Source: Actinomyces wuliandei (GTDB lineage: Bacteria > Actinomycetota > Actinomycetes > Actinomycetales > Actinomycetaceae). Taken from it: a DNA stretch of 64,000 nt. Below are positions 1-5,915 of the stretch, one piece after another. The position numbers were made by a program, and so were the translations under genes. The stretch spans positions 744,001 through 808,000 of the forward strand of contig NZ_CP025227.1 in NCBI RefSeq assembly GCF_004010955.1. Reading direction: 5' to 3'. The notes under the pieces are model-generated. The model had not been told where the DNA came from, made no database searches, and saw only the letters and a list, made by a program, of their open reading frames with translations. Every line of letters starts with the position of its first letter. Position 1 is the first letter of the stretch.

Positions 1-1
1 C

Positions 2-220
2 GGGAGTACGCTGGTCCAAGTTGTTGACCACGCGTCTGCTGAGGACGTTTCCTACCCGGTTGTGGCCGATCCTATTTGGCTGGCGCCATGGATGATAAAA
101 TGTCTGGTGGGTATCGGGCTGGCGGGCCCACAGATCAGCGCGATCGCCTCAATGGGAAACCCGGCGTCAATCCTGGCAGCATTTGGCCGGGCTGCATTTG
201 CCTGCGTTGTTGGAAGGTGA
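2..220 (+). CDS. C-terminal end of a probable exported protein, cut by the window edge
   Basis: Frame 2 is open from the first bases to a TGA at 218-220 and gives 72 residues without a start, so this is the end of a longer gene. The segment contains SYPVVADPIW (visible residues 17-26). A YPVVADP-W motif before a short hydrophobic tail is, as I recall it, common at the end of secreted actinobacterial proteins. The last 45 residues are rich in Gly, Ala and Ile and hold two cysteines (visible residues 34 and 68) that could form a disulfide. The next gene starts 12 bases later, so the two are probably co-transcribed. A bacteriocin-like or exported peptide is possible but is inference; no function is recognised. 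Confidence 0.55.
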   Translation, partial: GSTLVQVVDHASAEDVSYPVVADPIWLAPWMIKCLVGIGLAGPQISAIASMGNPASILAAFGRAAFACVVGR

Positions 221-232
221 AAAGGGGGCGTG

Positions 233-514
233 ATGTTTATGCGACCGTCAGAGAAGGTGATCTCCGCTAGGATTCGAGCAACTGATGCGAAGATCGCTGC
301 GCACCCCTTAGGGTCGGAGCGGGTACGCGAGGCTCACCGTCTTATTGAGGAGTACGGGAGCGACCGGGACCGCGTCAGCAGTGAGCTGGCCCGAAGAGGT
401 TTACCGAGCCTGCAAGAGCTTGGTTCGCTCCAGGTGAGGCACACGTTGAGCTGGTGGTGGCTTCACCGGAGCCGAAACAGGCTGGCTCGGCGCCTGGCGC
501 GCCTGCGCAGATAG
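233..514 (+). CDS. Small basic protein of unknown function, partner of the preceding gene
   Basis: Encodes 93 residues from the ATG at 233; a GTG at 230 and an ATG at 239 are alternatives. A purine-rich AAAGGGGG stretch (220-227) is suitably placed for ribosome binding to 233. No domain is recognised. The body is charged and probably helical. The last 25 residues include a WWW triplet and many arginines and could bind membrane or nucleic acid. The 12-base gap after the exported-protein gene suggests a two-gene unit, so an accessory or immunity role is one possibility, based on context only. Confidence 0.45.
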   Translation: MFMRPSEKVISARIRATDAKIAAHPLGSERVREAHRLIEEYGSDRDRVSSELARRGLPSLQELGSLQVRHTLSWWWLHRSRNRLARRLARLRR

Positions 515-556
515 GGCAGTGCGACGTCCCGTTCTCCTCCGGTGCTGTTTCTTTGG

Positions 557-594
557 TCCCGTTGTCCTCGTAGAATTCTACGAGGACAACGGGA
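557..594. repeat. 38-bp perfect palindrome without a loop
   Basis: The two 19-base halves are exact reverse complements and meet at an EcoRI-like GAATTC at 573-578; the left half begins TCCCGTTGTCCTCG. It lies 42 bases after the preceding gene, in DNA without other recognisable content. There is no T-tract, so it is not a classical terminator. It could form a cruciform or a long RNA hairpin, or be a dimeric-protein site. Confidence 0.8.
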
Positions 595-750
595 TGCGTG
601 CGGGTCATACTATCCGTGCGCGGGCGGTCTGTCGCCCCAGGGCCGACTCCCCCTCTACGTGCTGGCACAGTATCCGCGCGCAGGGCGGTCCGTCCCTGCC
701 GCTCCCTTGTTCTTTTAGGCTCTTAGATCTGTCAGGTGTGGCGCGCATGA

Positions 751-927
751 AACGAAACTGTATTCTGGGGTGCGCTCGGTCTGATATCGAATGAGCTGGC
801 GGGCTTTGACGTGACCGAAGAGGGGCGCGCGGTACTCATCCGATGGAAGAAGCGAAACGACTTGCTCATCCTGATCAGACTGAAGACTGAAGGCATCCTA
901 AGGCAGAAGGCATTCTCCACTGGGTGA
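751..927 (+). pseudogene. 58-codon open frame, probably the C-terminal remnant of a lost gene
   Basis: The frame opens right after a TGA at 748-750 and ends with TGA at 925-927. It has no ATG or strong start; a GTG at 820 could start only 35 residues. The translation looks like protein, with segments such as VFWGALGLISNELAGF and RWKKRNDLLILIRLK. Base composition is lower in GC than in the neighbouring genes. It ends 11 bases before the first CRISPR repeat. I do not recognise the family. A truncated gene left by recombination is the likeliest reading; chance is possible. Confidence 0.3.
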
Positions 928-937
928 CAGGGTGTGA

Positions 938-1087
938 GGAGGCGCCCCGCGTGTGCGGGGTCGGGTGGGCCAGCCTCCAGTCCTCGACCGCCCTGTCCGG
1001 AGGCGCCCCGCGTGTGCGGGGTCGGGGGCCACGAGGAGATGGAGGTCCACAGGTTGCCGAGAGGCGCCCTGCGTGTGCGGGGTCGGG
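938..1087. CRISPR. Minimal CRISPR array: three 28-bp repeats, two 33-bp spacers
   Basis: Repeats lie at 938-965, 999-1026 and 1060-1087, an exact 61-bp period. The core is GGCGCCCCGCGTGTGCGGGG, with an internal CCCCGC/GCGGGG dyad like type I-E repeats. The first two copies are identical. The third differs near its start and has CCCT for CCCC, as expected of a degenerate trailer-end repeat. Spacers are 966-998 and 1027-1059. No cas gene is visible in the window, so the array is an orphan here. The leader, if any, should lie to the left. Confidence 0.75.
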
Positions 1088-1255
1088 GCGGGGCTGGGCG
1101 CCCAGGGTCGGGGTCCGGTTGCCACCAGGCTGTGACGAGGTACCTGGCTGCGCAGGAAACATCCTGTTTCGCGACCTCGTCGCACCTCGTTGCTTTACTG
1201 AGGACGCGTACGAGACGCGTGGGCCGGCGGCGGCCCTGACGAGAAAGGAGACCAT

Positions 1256-1711
1256 ATGTCAATCGGATCGATGATTGCCCAGGCGCGTGAGGACCAGGGG
1301 CTGACACAGAAGGACCTTGCCGAGAGGCTGTTCGTAACCAGGCAGGCGGTGTCGCGATGGGAGACCGGAGCGGTCGCGCCTGGTATCGACATGTGCAAGC
1401 TGATTGCCATCACTCTCGGTACTCCCGTCACTCGCCTGCTGGAGATGCCAGAGGATCCTTCCTGCCAGAGCTGTGGCATGCCGGTACCCACGGAGGAGCT
1501 CTGCGGCACCGAGGCTGACGGGAGCCGGACGGAGGAGTACTGCACCTGGTGCTACCAGAAGGGCGACTTCACCTCCCAGGAGACCTTGGAGGAGGTCATT
1601 GAGCACACGGCGCCCCTGATGGCGGACAGCACAGGCCTCAGCAGGGACGAGGCGGTCTCCTACCTGACTACGGTGCTTCCGCTCCTGAGACGCTGGAGGC
1701 AGGAGACCTGA
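1256..1711 (+). CDS. XRE-family HTH regulator with a C-terminal zinc ribbon
   Basis: 151 residues. Residues 1-60 form a Cro/C1-type helix-turn-helix (TQKDLAERLFVTRQAVSRWE). Residues 69-101 carry CQSCGMP and a later CTWCYQKGDF, two CxxC pairs of the short zinc-ribbon domain often found alone in small bacterial proteins. The remaining helical tail is unassigned. The start is an ATG preceded by AAAGGAG at good spacing. It probably represses or activates nearby or stress genes after metal or redox sensing by the ribbon; that role is inferred from domains. No operon partner: the array lies before it and gene-free DNA after it. Confidence 0.85.
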   Translation: MSIGSMIAQAREDQGLTQKDLAERLFVTRQAVSRWETGAVAPGIDMCKLIAITLGTPVTRLLEMPEDPSCQSCGMPVPTEELCGTEADGSRTEEYCTWCYQKGDFTSQETLEEVIEHTAPLMADSTGLSRDEAVSYLTTVLPLLRRWRQET

Positions 1712-1832
1712 GACTGAGCAGTCCTTTTCAGGCCAAGGTGGTCCTCTGCTGCCCACGTGGTCCTGGCCTGCCGCCTGGCGCCGGTGAGTGCCGCGTCGGG
1801 ATCTGGCCCACTGAGACGTGTCGAGTCCTCAG

Positions 1833-1892
1833 GATGTGCCGAGTCCTCACAAAGTACTGACGTACAGGTACTTTGTGAGGACTCGGCACATC
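1833..1892. repeat. Long inverted repeat: 25-bp perfect arms, 10-base loop
   Basis: Arms at 1833-1857 and 1868-1892 are exact reverse complements; the left arm begins GATGTGCCGAGTCCTCAC and the loop is TGACGTACAG. A partial direct copy of part of the arm (GTGTCGAGTCCTCA) lies just before it at 1818-1831. No T-tract follows. It lies 121 bases after the HTH/zinc-ribbon gene and could form a very stable hairpin. Confidence 0.8.
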
Positions 1893-2086
1893 TCGGTACC
1901 AGGGTGCGGCGGGCTCCTCGGGGTGGGGCCTGTGAAGGAGGTGTGGGTACGCACGGTGGGTTGTGGCTGGCTGCGGCTGTGGTCGCGGGGTCCGCGGCAA
2001 CGCGGTTGCACGCTCAGCCTTCACCGTGTTTATGCAGGTCCGCGCAATCACGCCGTTTTACCAGACACCTCGGTGAGGCCTGGAGA

Positions 2087-2125
2087 GCTCCCATGTGCAA
2101 TAAGGATCTCGAAGCACATGGGAGC
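2087..2125. repeat. Inverted repeat with 12-bp perfect arms
   Basis: GCTCCCATGTGC at 2087-2098 pairs with GCACATGGGAGC at 2114-2125 across a 15-base loop. It is one of several dyads in the gene-free stretch 1712-2798; no gene or terminator context explains it. Confidence 0.65.
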
Positions 2126-2437
2126 CTCGGAACCAGGAACCGCCCTCCACCACAAACCGCGGTATCACGCGGAATCCATCTCTCGCCCAGAAACGTGAGT
2201 GTGCCGCTGCGCCTGCGACCAGCACGTACCAGCCCCCAAGCACCCTGCCAGGCAAGCGTGCAAAACCCGGCACCCGGGCAGACAGACCAGGCAGGAACTC
2301 CCACGCCATCATGGCGAGCACCTGGCAGACCTCCGTGGCACCTCCAGGTCCTGTGGTGAGGATCTGCCTGGTGGCAGGCAAGCGTACAGAGGGTGTCCGC
2401 CCCACGGACAAGGAGCCGCGACGACCTGTCGGGCCAG

Positions 2438-2471
2438 GACGTGGCTCCGTGGGAGTCCGCTGAGCCACGTC
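2438..2471. repeat. Inverted repeat with 10-bp perfect arms
   Basis: GACGTGGCTC at 2438-2447 pairs with GAGCCACGTC at 2462-2471 across a 14-base loop, in the same gene-free stretch. Confidence 0.55.
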
Positions 2472-2798
2472 AGCGCCGATACCGGCTGCACACGCCCTTG
2501 TCGGAGATCTGGGCACCCTGGCAGGCTCTCGCAGCACTGAGCCCTCCCCGGTAGCGGTCCAGTTCTTGGCACACCAGGCCCGTGGCGGGCCCGCTGCCCT
2601 CGCGGGTGGTGCTGTCGGGGCAGCAGCCCCAGCCAGGGGGCTGTCAAGGTGCGAGTGCGCGTGCCGGTGCTGGTGTGGTGGCACTGGCCAGTGGTTGTGG
2701 TCCGGTCCCCTGCGGTGGATCTGTCGGTTGCTGCTGGTGCGGTAGCACTGGCCAGTGGCCGCGGTGCCTTGCTGCTCCTAGTGCGCGGCTCCCGGTAG

Positions 2799-3345
2799 TC
2801 AGCCCTCGTGCAGACCCAGGGCGGGCCGCTCGGCAGTCAGCTCCTGGGCGTAGGCCGCGGCTCGGTCCTCCAGGGCCTGCGGGCTCATCCCGTTAGTGCC
2901 CGTGGTGACGAACGGAGTGAGGAAGCGGGTGCCGATGAGGTTGCTGGTGGCCTGGAAAGGCCGCAGCAGCTCGGTGACGGAGTAGTGGAACTTGCCCTCA
3001 GGCGTGTAGCTCCCAGCGTCCGCGCCGGGGGAGACCGCGACCAGGAGCTCCTTGCCGTGCAGGGCAGTGCCCGTGGAGCCGTAGGCCCAGCCGTGCGTCA
3101 GGACCTCGTCCTCCCACTTCTTGAGCAGGGGCGGGCAGGAGTACCAGTACATGGGGAACTGCCACACGATGCGGTCGGTGCCCAGGAGCACCTCCTGCTC
3201 GGCGGCGACGTCGACGTGCTCGTCAGGGTAGAGGCCGTACATGTTCCTGACGACGACGCCCTCGACGTCCTTGGCCGCGCGCCAGGCGCGCGTTGACCAC
3301 GGAGACGTCCAGGTGGGGGTGGAAGAGGAAGACGGTGGTCCTCAA
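2799..3345 (-). pseudogene. NAD(P)H quinone oxidoreductase (MdaB/KefF-like flavodoxin fold), frameshifted
   Basis: The intact part (2799-3242 and slightly upstream) encodes MYGLYPDEHVDVAAEQ, DRIVWQFPMYWYSCPP and TGTNGMSP, typical of two-electron NAD(P)H:quinone reductases that bind FAD on the membrane side of the cytoplasm. The expected N-terminus (RTTVFLFHPHLDVSVVNARL) is present in another frame, starting at TTG 3345 after AAGGAG. The frames are joined by a one-base excess or two-base lack in the GCGCGCG run near 3274-3290. As the sequence stands, no complete enzyme is made. It is divergent from a MerR regulator, the usual pairing. A sequencing error in the GC repeat cannot be excluded. Confidence 0.7.
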
Positions 3346-3430
3346 CTGCTTCTCCTTGAGGTGCTGGTTGGTGCCTGATGGGTGGTGGCGCCGCCGCGTG
3401 GTGTGCGCTCCATGACGGCGGTAGTCTGAA

Positions 3431-3455
3431 ACTTGAAGCCCGCATCAAGTCAAGT
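3431..3455. promoter_or_regulatory. Probable MerR operator/promoter for the quinone reductase
   Basis: ACTTGA (3431-3436) and TCAAGT (3445-3450, repeated at 3450-3455) form a dyad between the divergent genes. Read on the minus strand, TTGACT is followed after about 19 bases by CAGACT. A 19-bp spacer with a palindrome inside is the hallmark of MerR-regulated promoters. Assignment of the -10 is tentative. Confidence 0.5.
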
Positions 3456-3552
3456 ATGAGGCTTGTCATATGTTGCCTGATCTGCTGCGTGGTCAGGTGG
3501 AGCGAGCACGACGGGCAGCAGACAGCGGAACACATCGGAACAAGGGGGGCAC

Positions 3553-4011
3553 GTGGCGCACGACCTGAGCATTGGTGAGGCAGCCGCGGAGCTGGGGATG
3601 ACCCCCTCCGCCCTGCGCTACTACGACAGGCAGGGCCTGCTGCCGGGAGTCTCACGCACCAGTAGCGGGACCAGGCGTTTCACCGAGGACGACCTGGAGT
3701 GGGTGCGCTACGTGGAGCGGCTCAAGCTCTCCGGCATGCCTATCAAGGAGGTCCGGCGCTACGTCGAGCTGTACGAGCAGGGTGACGCCACCATCGGGCA
3801 GCGCCGGGCCATCGTGGAGGCACGGCGTGCGCGGGTCGAGGACCAGCTGGAGGAGGCGCGCCGCACGCTGGACTTCATCACCTACAAGTGCTGGTACTAC
3901 GAGGTCGCCGAGGCGGCTGGCACCTGTGACGCGCCGCGGGACATGCCGTGGGAGGAGTTGCCCCCCGACATCCGCCGCATCAAGCAGCAGTGTCAGATTC
4001 ACAGGTACTGA
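3553..4011 (+). CDS. MerR-family transcriptional regulator
   Basis: 152 residues from a GTG closely preceded by AAGGGGGG. Residues 1-70 are a MerR winged helix (SIGEAAAELGMTPSALRYYD, then RRFTEDDLEWVRYVERLKLS), followed by the dimerisation helix (VEARRARVEDQLEEARRTLD). The tail ends in a short acidic/aromatic segment with two cysteines (residues 115-152 region) common in MerR proteins paired with oxidoreductases. It faces the frameshifted quinone reductase across an operator-like dyad, so it probably controls that gene in response to quinone or electrophile stress (inference). Confidence 0.85.
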   Translation: MAHDLSIGEAAAELGMTPSALRYYDRQGLLPGVSRTSSGTRRFTEDDLEWVRYVERLKLSGMPIKEVRRYVELYEQGDATIGQRRAIVEARRARVEDQLEEARRTLDFITYKCWYYEVAEAAGTCDAPRDMPWEELPPDIRRIKQQCQIHRY

Positions 4012-4250
4012 CACTCACGGGGCGCGTTATGCCCTGCGTGGGCGCTCGTCAACAGCCCGGGTAGTCTGCCCAGGCCGTTCCCCACGTACCACTGATCAGG
4101 GGGCTCCCATGACCATGGCGTCGTCGTGGCCGCAGGCGCCCGGGTGCGCGGCGTAGAGTCTGATGGCGATGGGCCAGCACCGGGCAGCTGAGGATGGTCG
4201 GGTCCACTGGCCGACATGGTCCAACCAGTAGCAGCCACCAAGGAGGAGCT

Positions 4251-4841
4251 ATGCCTGAGCTCAAGGCAGGGACACGCAGCACAGACAAGAAGGTCGCCGT
4301 CCTTATCGCACCCGGGCTGGAGGAGGTGGAGGCACTGGCCGTGGTGGACCTGCTCTTCCGCGCCGGCATCCCCACCGACATGGTCGCGGTGGCTCCGGAG
4401 GTGACCGTGACCTCCTCCCACAACATCGTCCTGACCTGCGACCGCCTCCTGGAGGGGACCGACCTGGCCGACTACGACATGCTCGTCCTGCCCGGCGGCC
4501 TCCCCGGCACCCCCAACCTCCGGGCCTGCCAGCCTCTGATGGATGAGGTCACGGCTCGTGTGGAGGCAGGCCGTCCGGTGGCGGCTATCTGCGCGGCCCC
4601 TTCCATCCTGGCCGAGCTGGGCCTGCTGGAGGGGCGGAAGGCGACGTCGAACCCCGGATTCACCAGCGTCCTGGCCAAGCACGGTGCCACAGTCAGTGAG
4701 GCCAGCGTGGTCGTGGACGGCAGCGTCATCACCTCCCGGGGCATGGCCACGGCTATCGACTTCGGCCTGGAGATCGTGCGCTACTACCTGGGTGACGACG
4801 CCGTGGCCGACCTCAGGGCCAAGATCGTCTACCAGGGCTGA
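4251..4841 (+). CDS. DJ-1/PfpI (YajL-type) family protein
   Basis: 196 residues from ATG 4251, preceded by AAGGAGG. It has the DJ-1 nucleophile elbow AAICAAPS with Cys114 and the conserved Glu in PGLEEVEA (24/25), as well as MLVLPGGLPG. The length is right for the DJ-1/YajL subgroup, cytoplasmic proteins linked to protein or nucleotide deglycation, chaperone activity or oxidative-stress defence; the true substrate is debated. It stands alone on the plus strand and is followed by the repeat-rich intergenic region. Confidence 0.85.
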   Translation: MPELKAGTRSTDKKVAVLIAPGLEEVEALAVVDLLFRAGIPTDMVAVAPEVTVTSSHNIVLTCDRLLEGTDLADYDMLVLPGGLPGTPNLRACQPLMDEVTARVEAGRPVAAICAAPSILAELGLLEGRKATSNPGFTSVLAKHGATVSEASVVVDGSVITSRGMATAIDFGLEIVRYYLGDDAVADLRAKIVYQG

Positions 4842-4864
4842 GTACCCGGCGGCGCTCCCCGGCA

Positions 4865-5098
4865 GCTGCACATCTTCGGCCTCCCACCTGGCTGGCTGTG
4901 ACGGGCTGGTGGCGGCAGGATCCGCGTGTCTCTGCCAGTGTGCTGCGTGAGGGAGTGCGGCGGAGGCACCGCACAGGACCGAAGATGTGCAGCGCGACTG
5001 CTGTTGCACATCTTCAGGCCCAGCGGTGTGACTTGCCCGCGCGTGGGCGGCTTGATTCCGACGTCCACCCGCGCAGGTGTCCCGTGAAGATGTGCAGC
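4865..5098. repeat. Nested inverted repeats of a 13-bp motif (GAAGATGTGCAGC), locus 1
   Basis: Copies: minus at 4865-4877, plus at 4981-4993, minus (one mismatch) at 5003-5015, plus at 5086-5098. The outer two pair with each other and the inner two form a hairpin around 4981-5015. The same motif and order recur at 25080-25302 and, as a single pair, at 33840-33957. The region (4842-5163) lies between convergent genes and holds no open frame I would call. Confidence 0.75.
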
Positions 5099-5163
5099 AG
5101 CGTGGTGACGGCCTGCTCGGGGGAGGCCCAAGGACCGGGCCTCCCCCGAGCCAGCCGGAGCGC

Positions 5164-5718
5164 TCAGCCCCGACCGGAACGGCGGGGGACCAGGGCCAGG
5201 ACCACCAGCACGAGCCCGATCCCTCCCAGGCACGCGATCCCTGTGGCCGCAGGGTCCAGACGTACTCCCAGCCCGGTCATGATGAGCAGGCTGCCTACCA
5301 GGACCAGGACAGCGCCCCACAGGAGGGTGGAGCCCCTGATGCTCCTCGGCGGCTGGTCCGTGCTCCCAGCACCCTCAGGGGCGGCGGTGCCTGAGCTCCA
5401 CACGGTGCCCGTGGTGGCCGAGGTGCCCCGGCCACCCGCAGAGCTGGGAGCCGCCCGGCCGCTGGTGGTGCTGCCAGCTCCTGCGGGGCCAGACGTGCCG
5501 GAGGGTCCGCTCGTGTCCCTGCCTGCGCTCGCGGCTCCTGTCGTGTCTGCTGCTCCCACAGGTCGGGGAGGTCCTGTCGGCTGGTCGTCCCCGGCCGCCC
5601 CGGTGGGGTCTGTGGCCCTGGCGGTGCTGCCCGTGGTGGGCGGCTCAGGTGCCACCGGAGAGGTGTCGGCAGAGGTGGAGGAGCCGCTGCCCGTGCTGTC
5701 TTCGCTGTCTTCGTGCAT
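5164..5718 (-). CDS. Small membrane protein with Gly/Ser/Thr-rich N-terminus, partner of the PspC protein
   Basis: 184 residues. The first 125 are low-complexity Gly/Ser/Thr/Pro/Ala. Two transmembrane helices follow (about 131-155, TLLWGAVLVLVGSLLIMTGL, and 160-178), ending in RRSGRG. It lies downstream of the PspC gene on the same strand with a 197-base gap, so co-transcription is likely. The two-helix tail resembles small envelope proteins encoded beside PspC genes in actinobacteria; the function is unknown. Confidence 0.6.
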   Translation of the reverse strand: MHEDSEDSTGSGSSTSADTSPVAPEPPTTGSTARATDPTGAAGDDQPTGPPRPVGAADTTGAASAGRDTSGPSGTSGPAGAGSTTSGRAAPSSAGGRGTSATTGTVWSSGTAAPEGAGSTDQPPRSIRGSTLLWGAVLVLVGSLLIMTGLGVRLDPAATGIACLGGIGLVLVVLALVPRRSGRG

Positions 5719-5868
5719 GTGTTCCTGTCCTGACGTGTGTCTGTGTGTCTACGCGTGCGGGGCGTGAGGTGTCCTGCACTGTGTCGTGCTGCGGCACTGG
5801 GCGCAGGCCGGGACGCCCGGACCTTGTTGCTGGGGGGCAGCCGTGGGCGCTGTGACGTGCCAGACCTT

Positions 5869-5912
5869 GTTCACTGGGTGGCTCCCAGAGTGGTTCACTG
5901 GGTGGCTCCCAG
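5869..5912. repeat. 20-bp perfect direct repeat before the PspC stop codon
   Basis: GTTCACTGGGTGGCTCCCAG occurs at 5869-5888 and 5893-5912, a 24-base period, just beyond the 3' end of the PspC reading frame (stop 5916-5918, minus strand). Confidence 0.7.
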
Positions 5913-5915
5913 GGG

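Larger units (their letters stand above)
1712..2798. other. Gene-free stretch of about 1.1 kb rich in inverted and direct repeats
   Basis: No open frame here looks like a real protein: all translations are Pro/Arg/His-rich and overlap in several frames. It contains the inverted repeats listed separately and a 26-bp direct repeat (2669-2694 and 2733-2758, about 24 of 26 identical) whose core CACTGGCCAGTG is itself a 12-bp palindrome. It may be decayed accessory DNA. Confidence 0.5.

Noticed and set aside
1088..1255. Further CRISPR repeats to the right of 1087
   Set aside because: GC-rich sequence at the next expected position (about 1121) does not match the repeat.
2058..2684. Minus-strand frame of about 200 codons in the gene-free stretch
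   Set aside because: Composition is random Pro/Arg/Ala, it overlaps equally long frames in other phases, and inverted repeats cross it.
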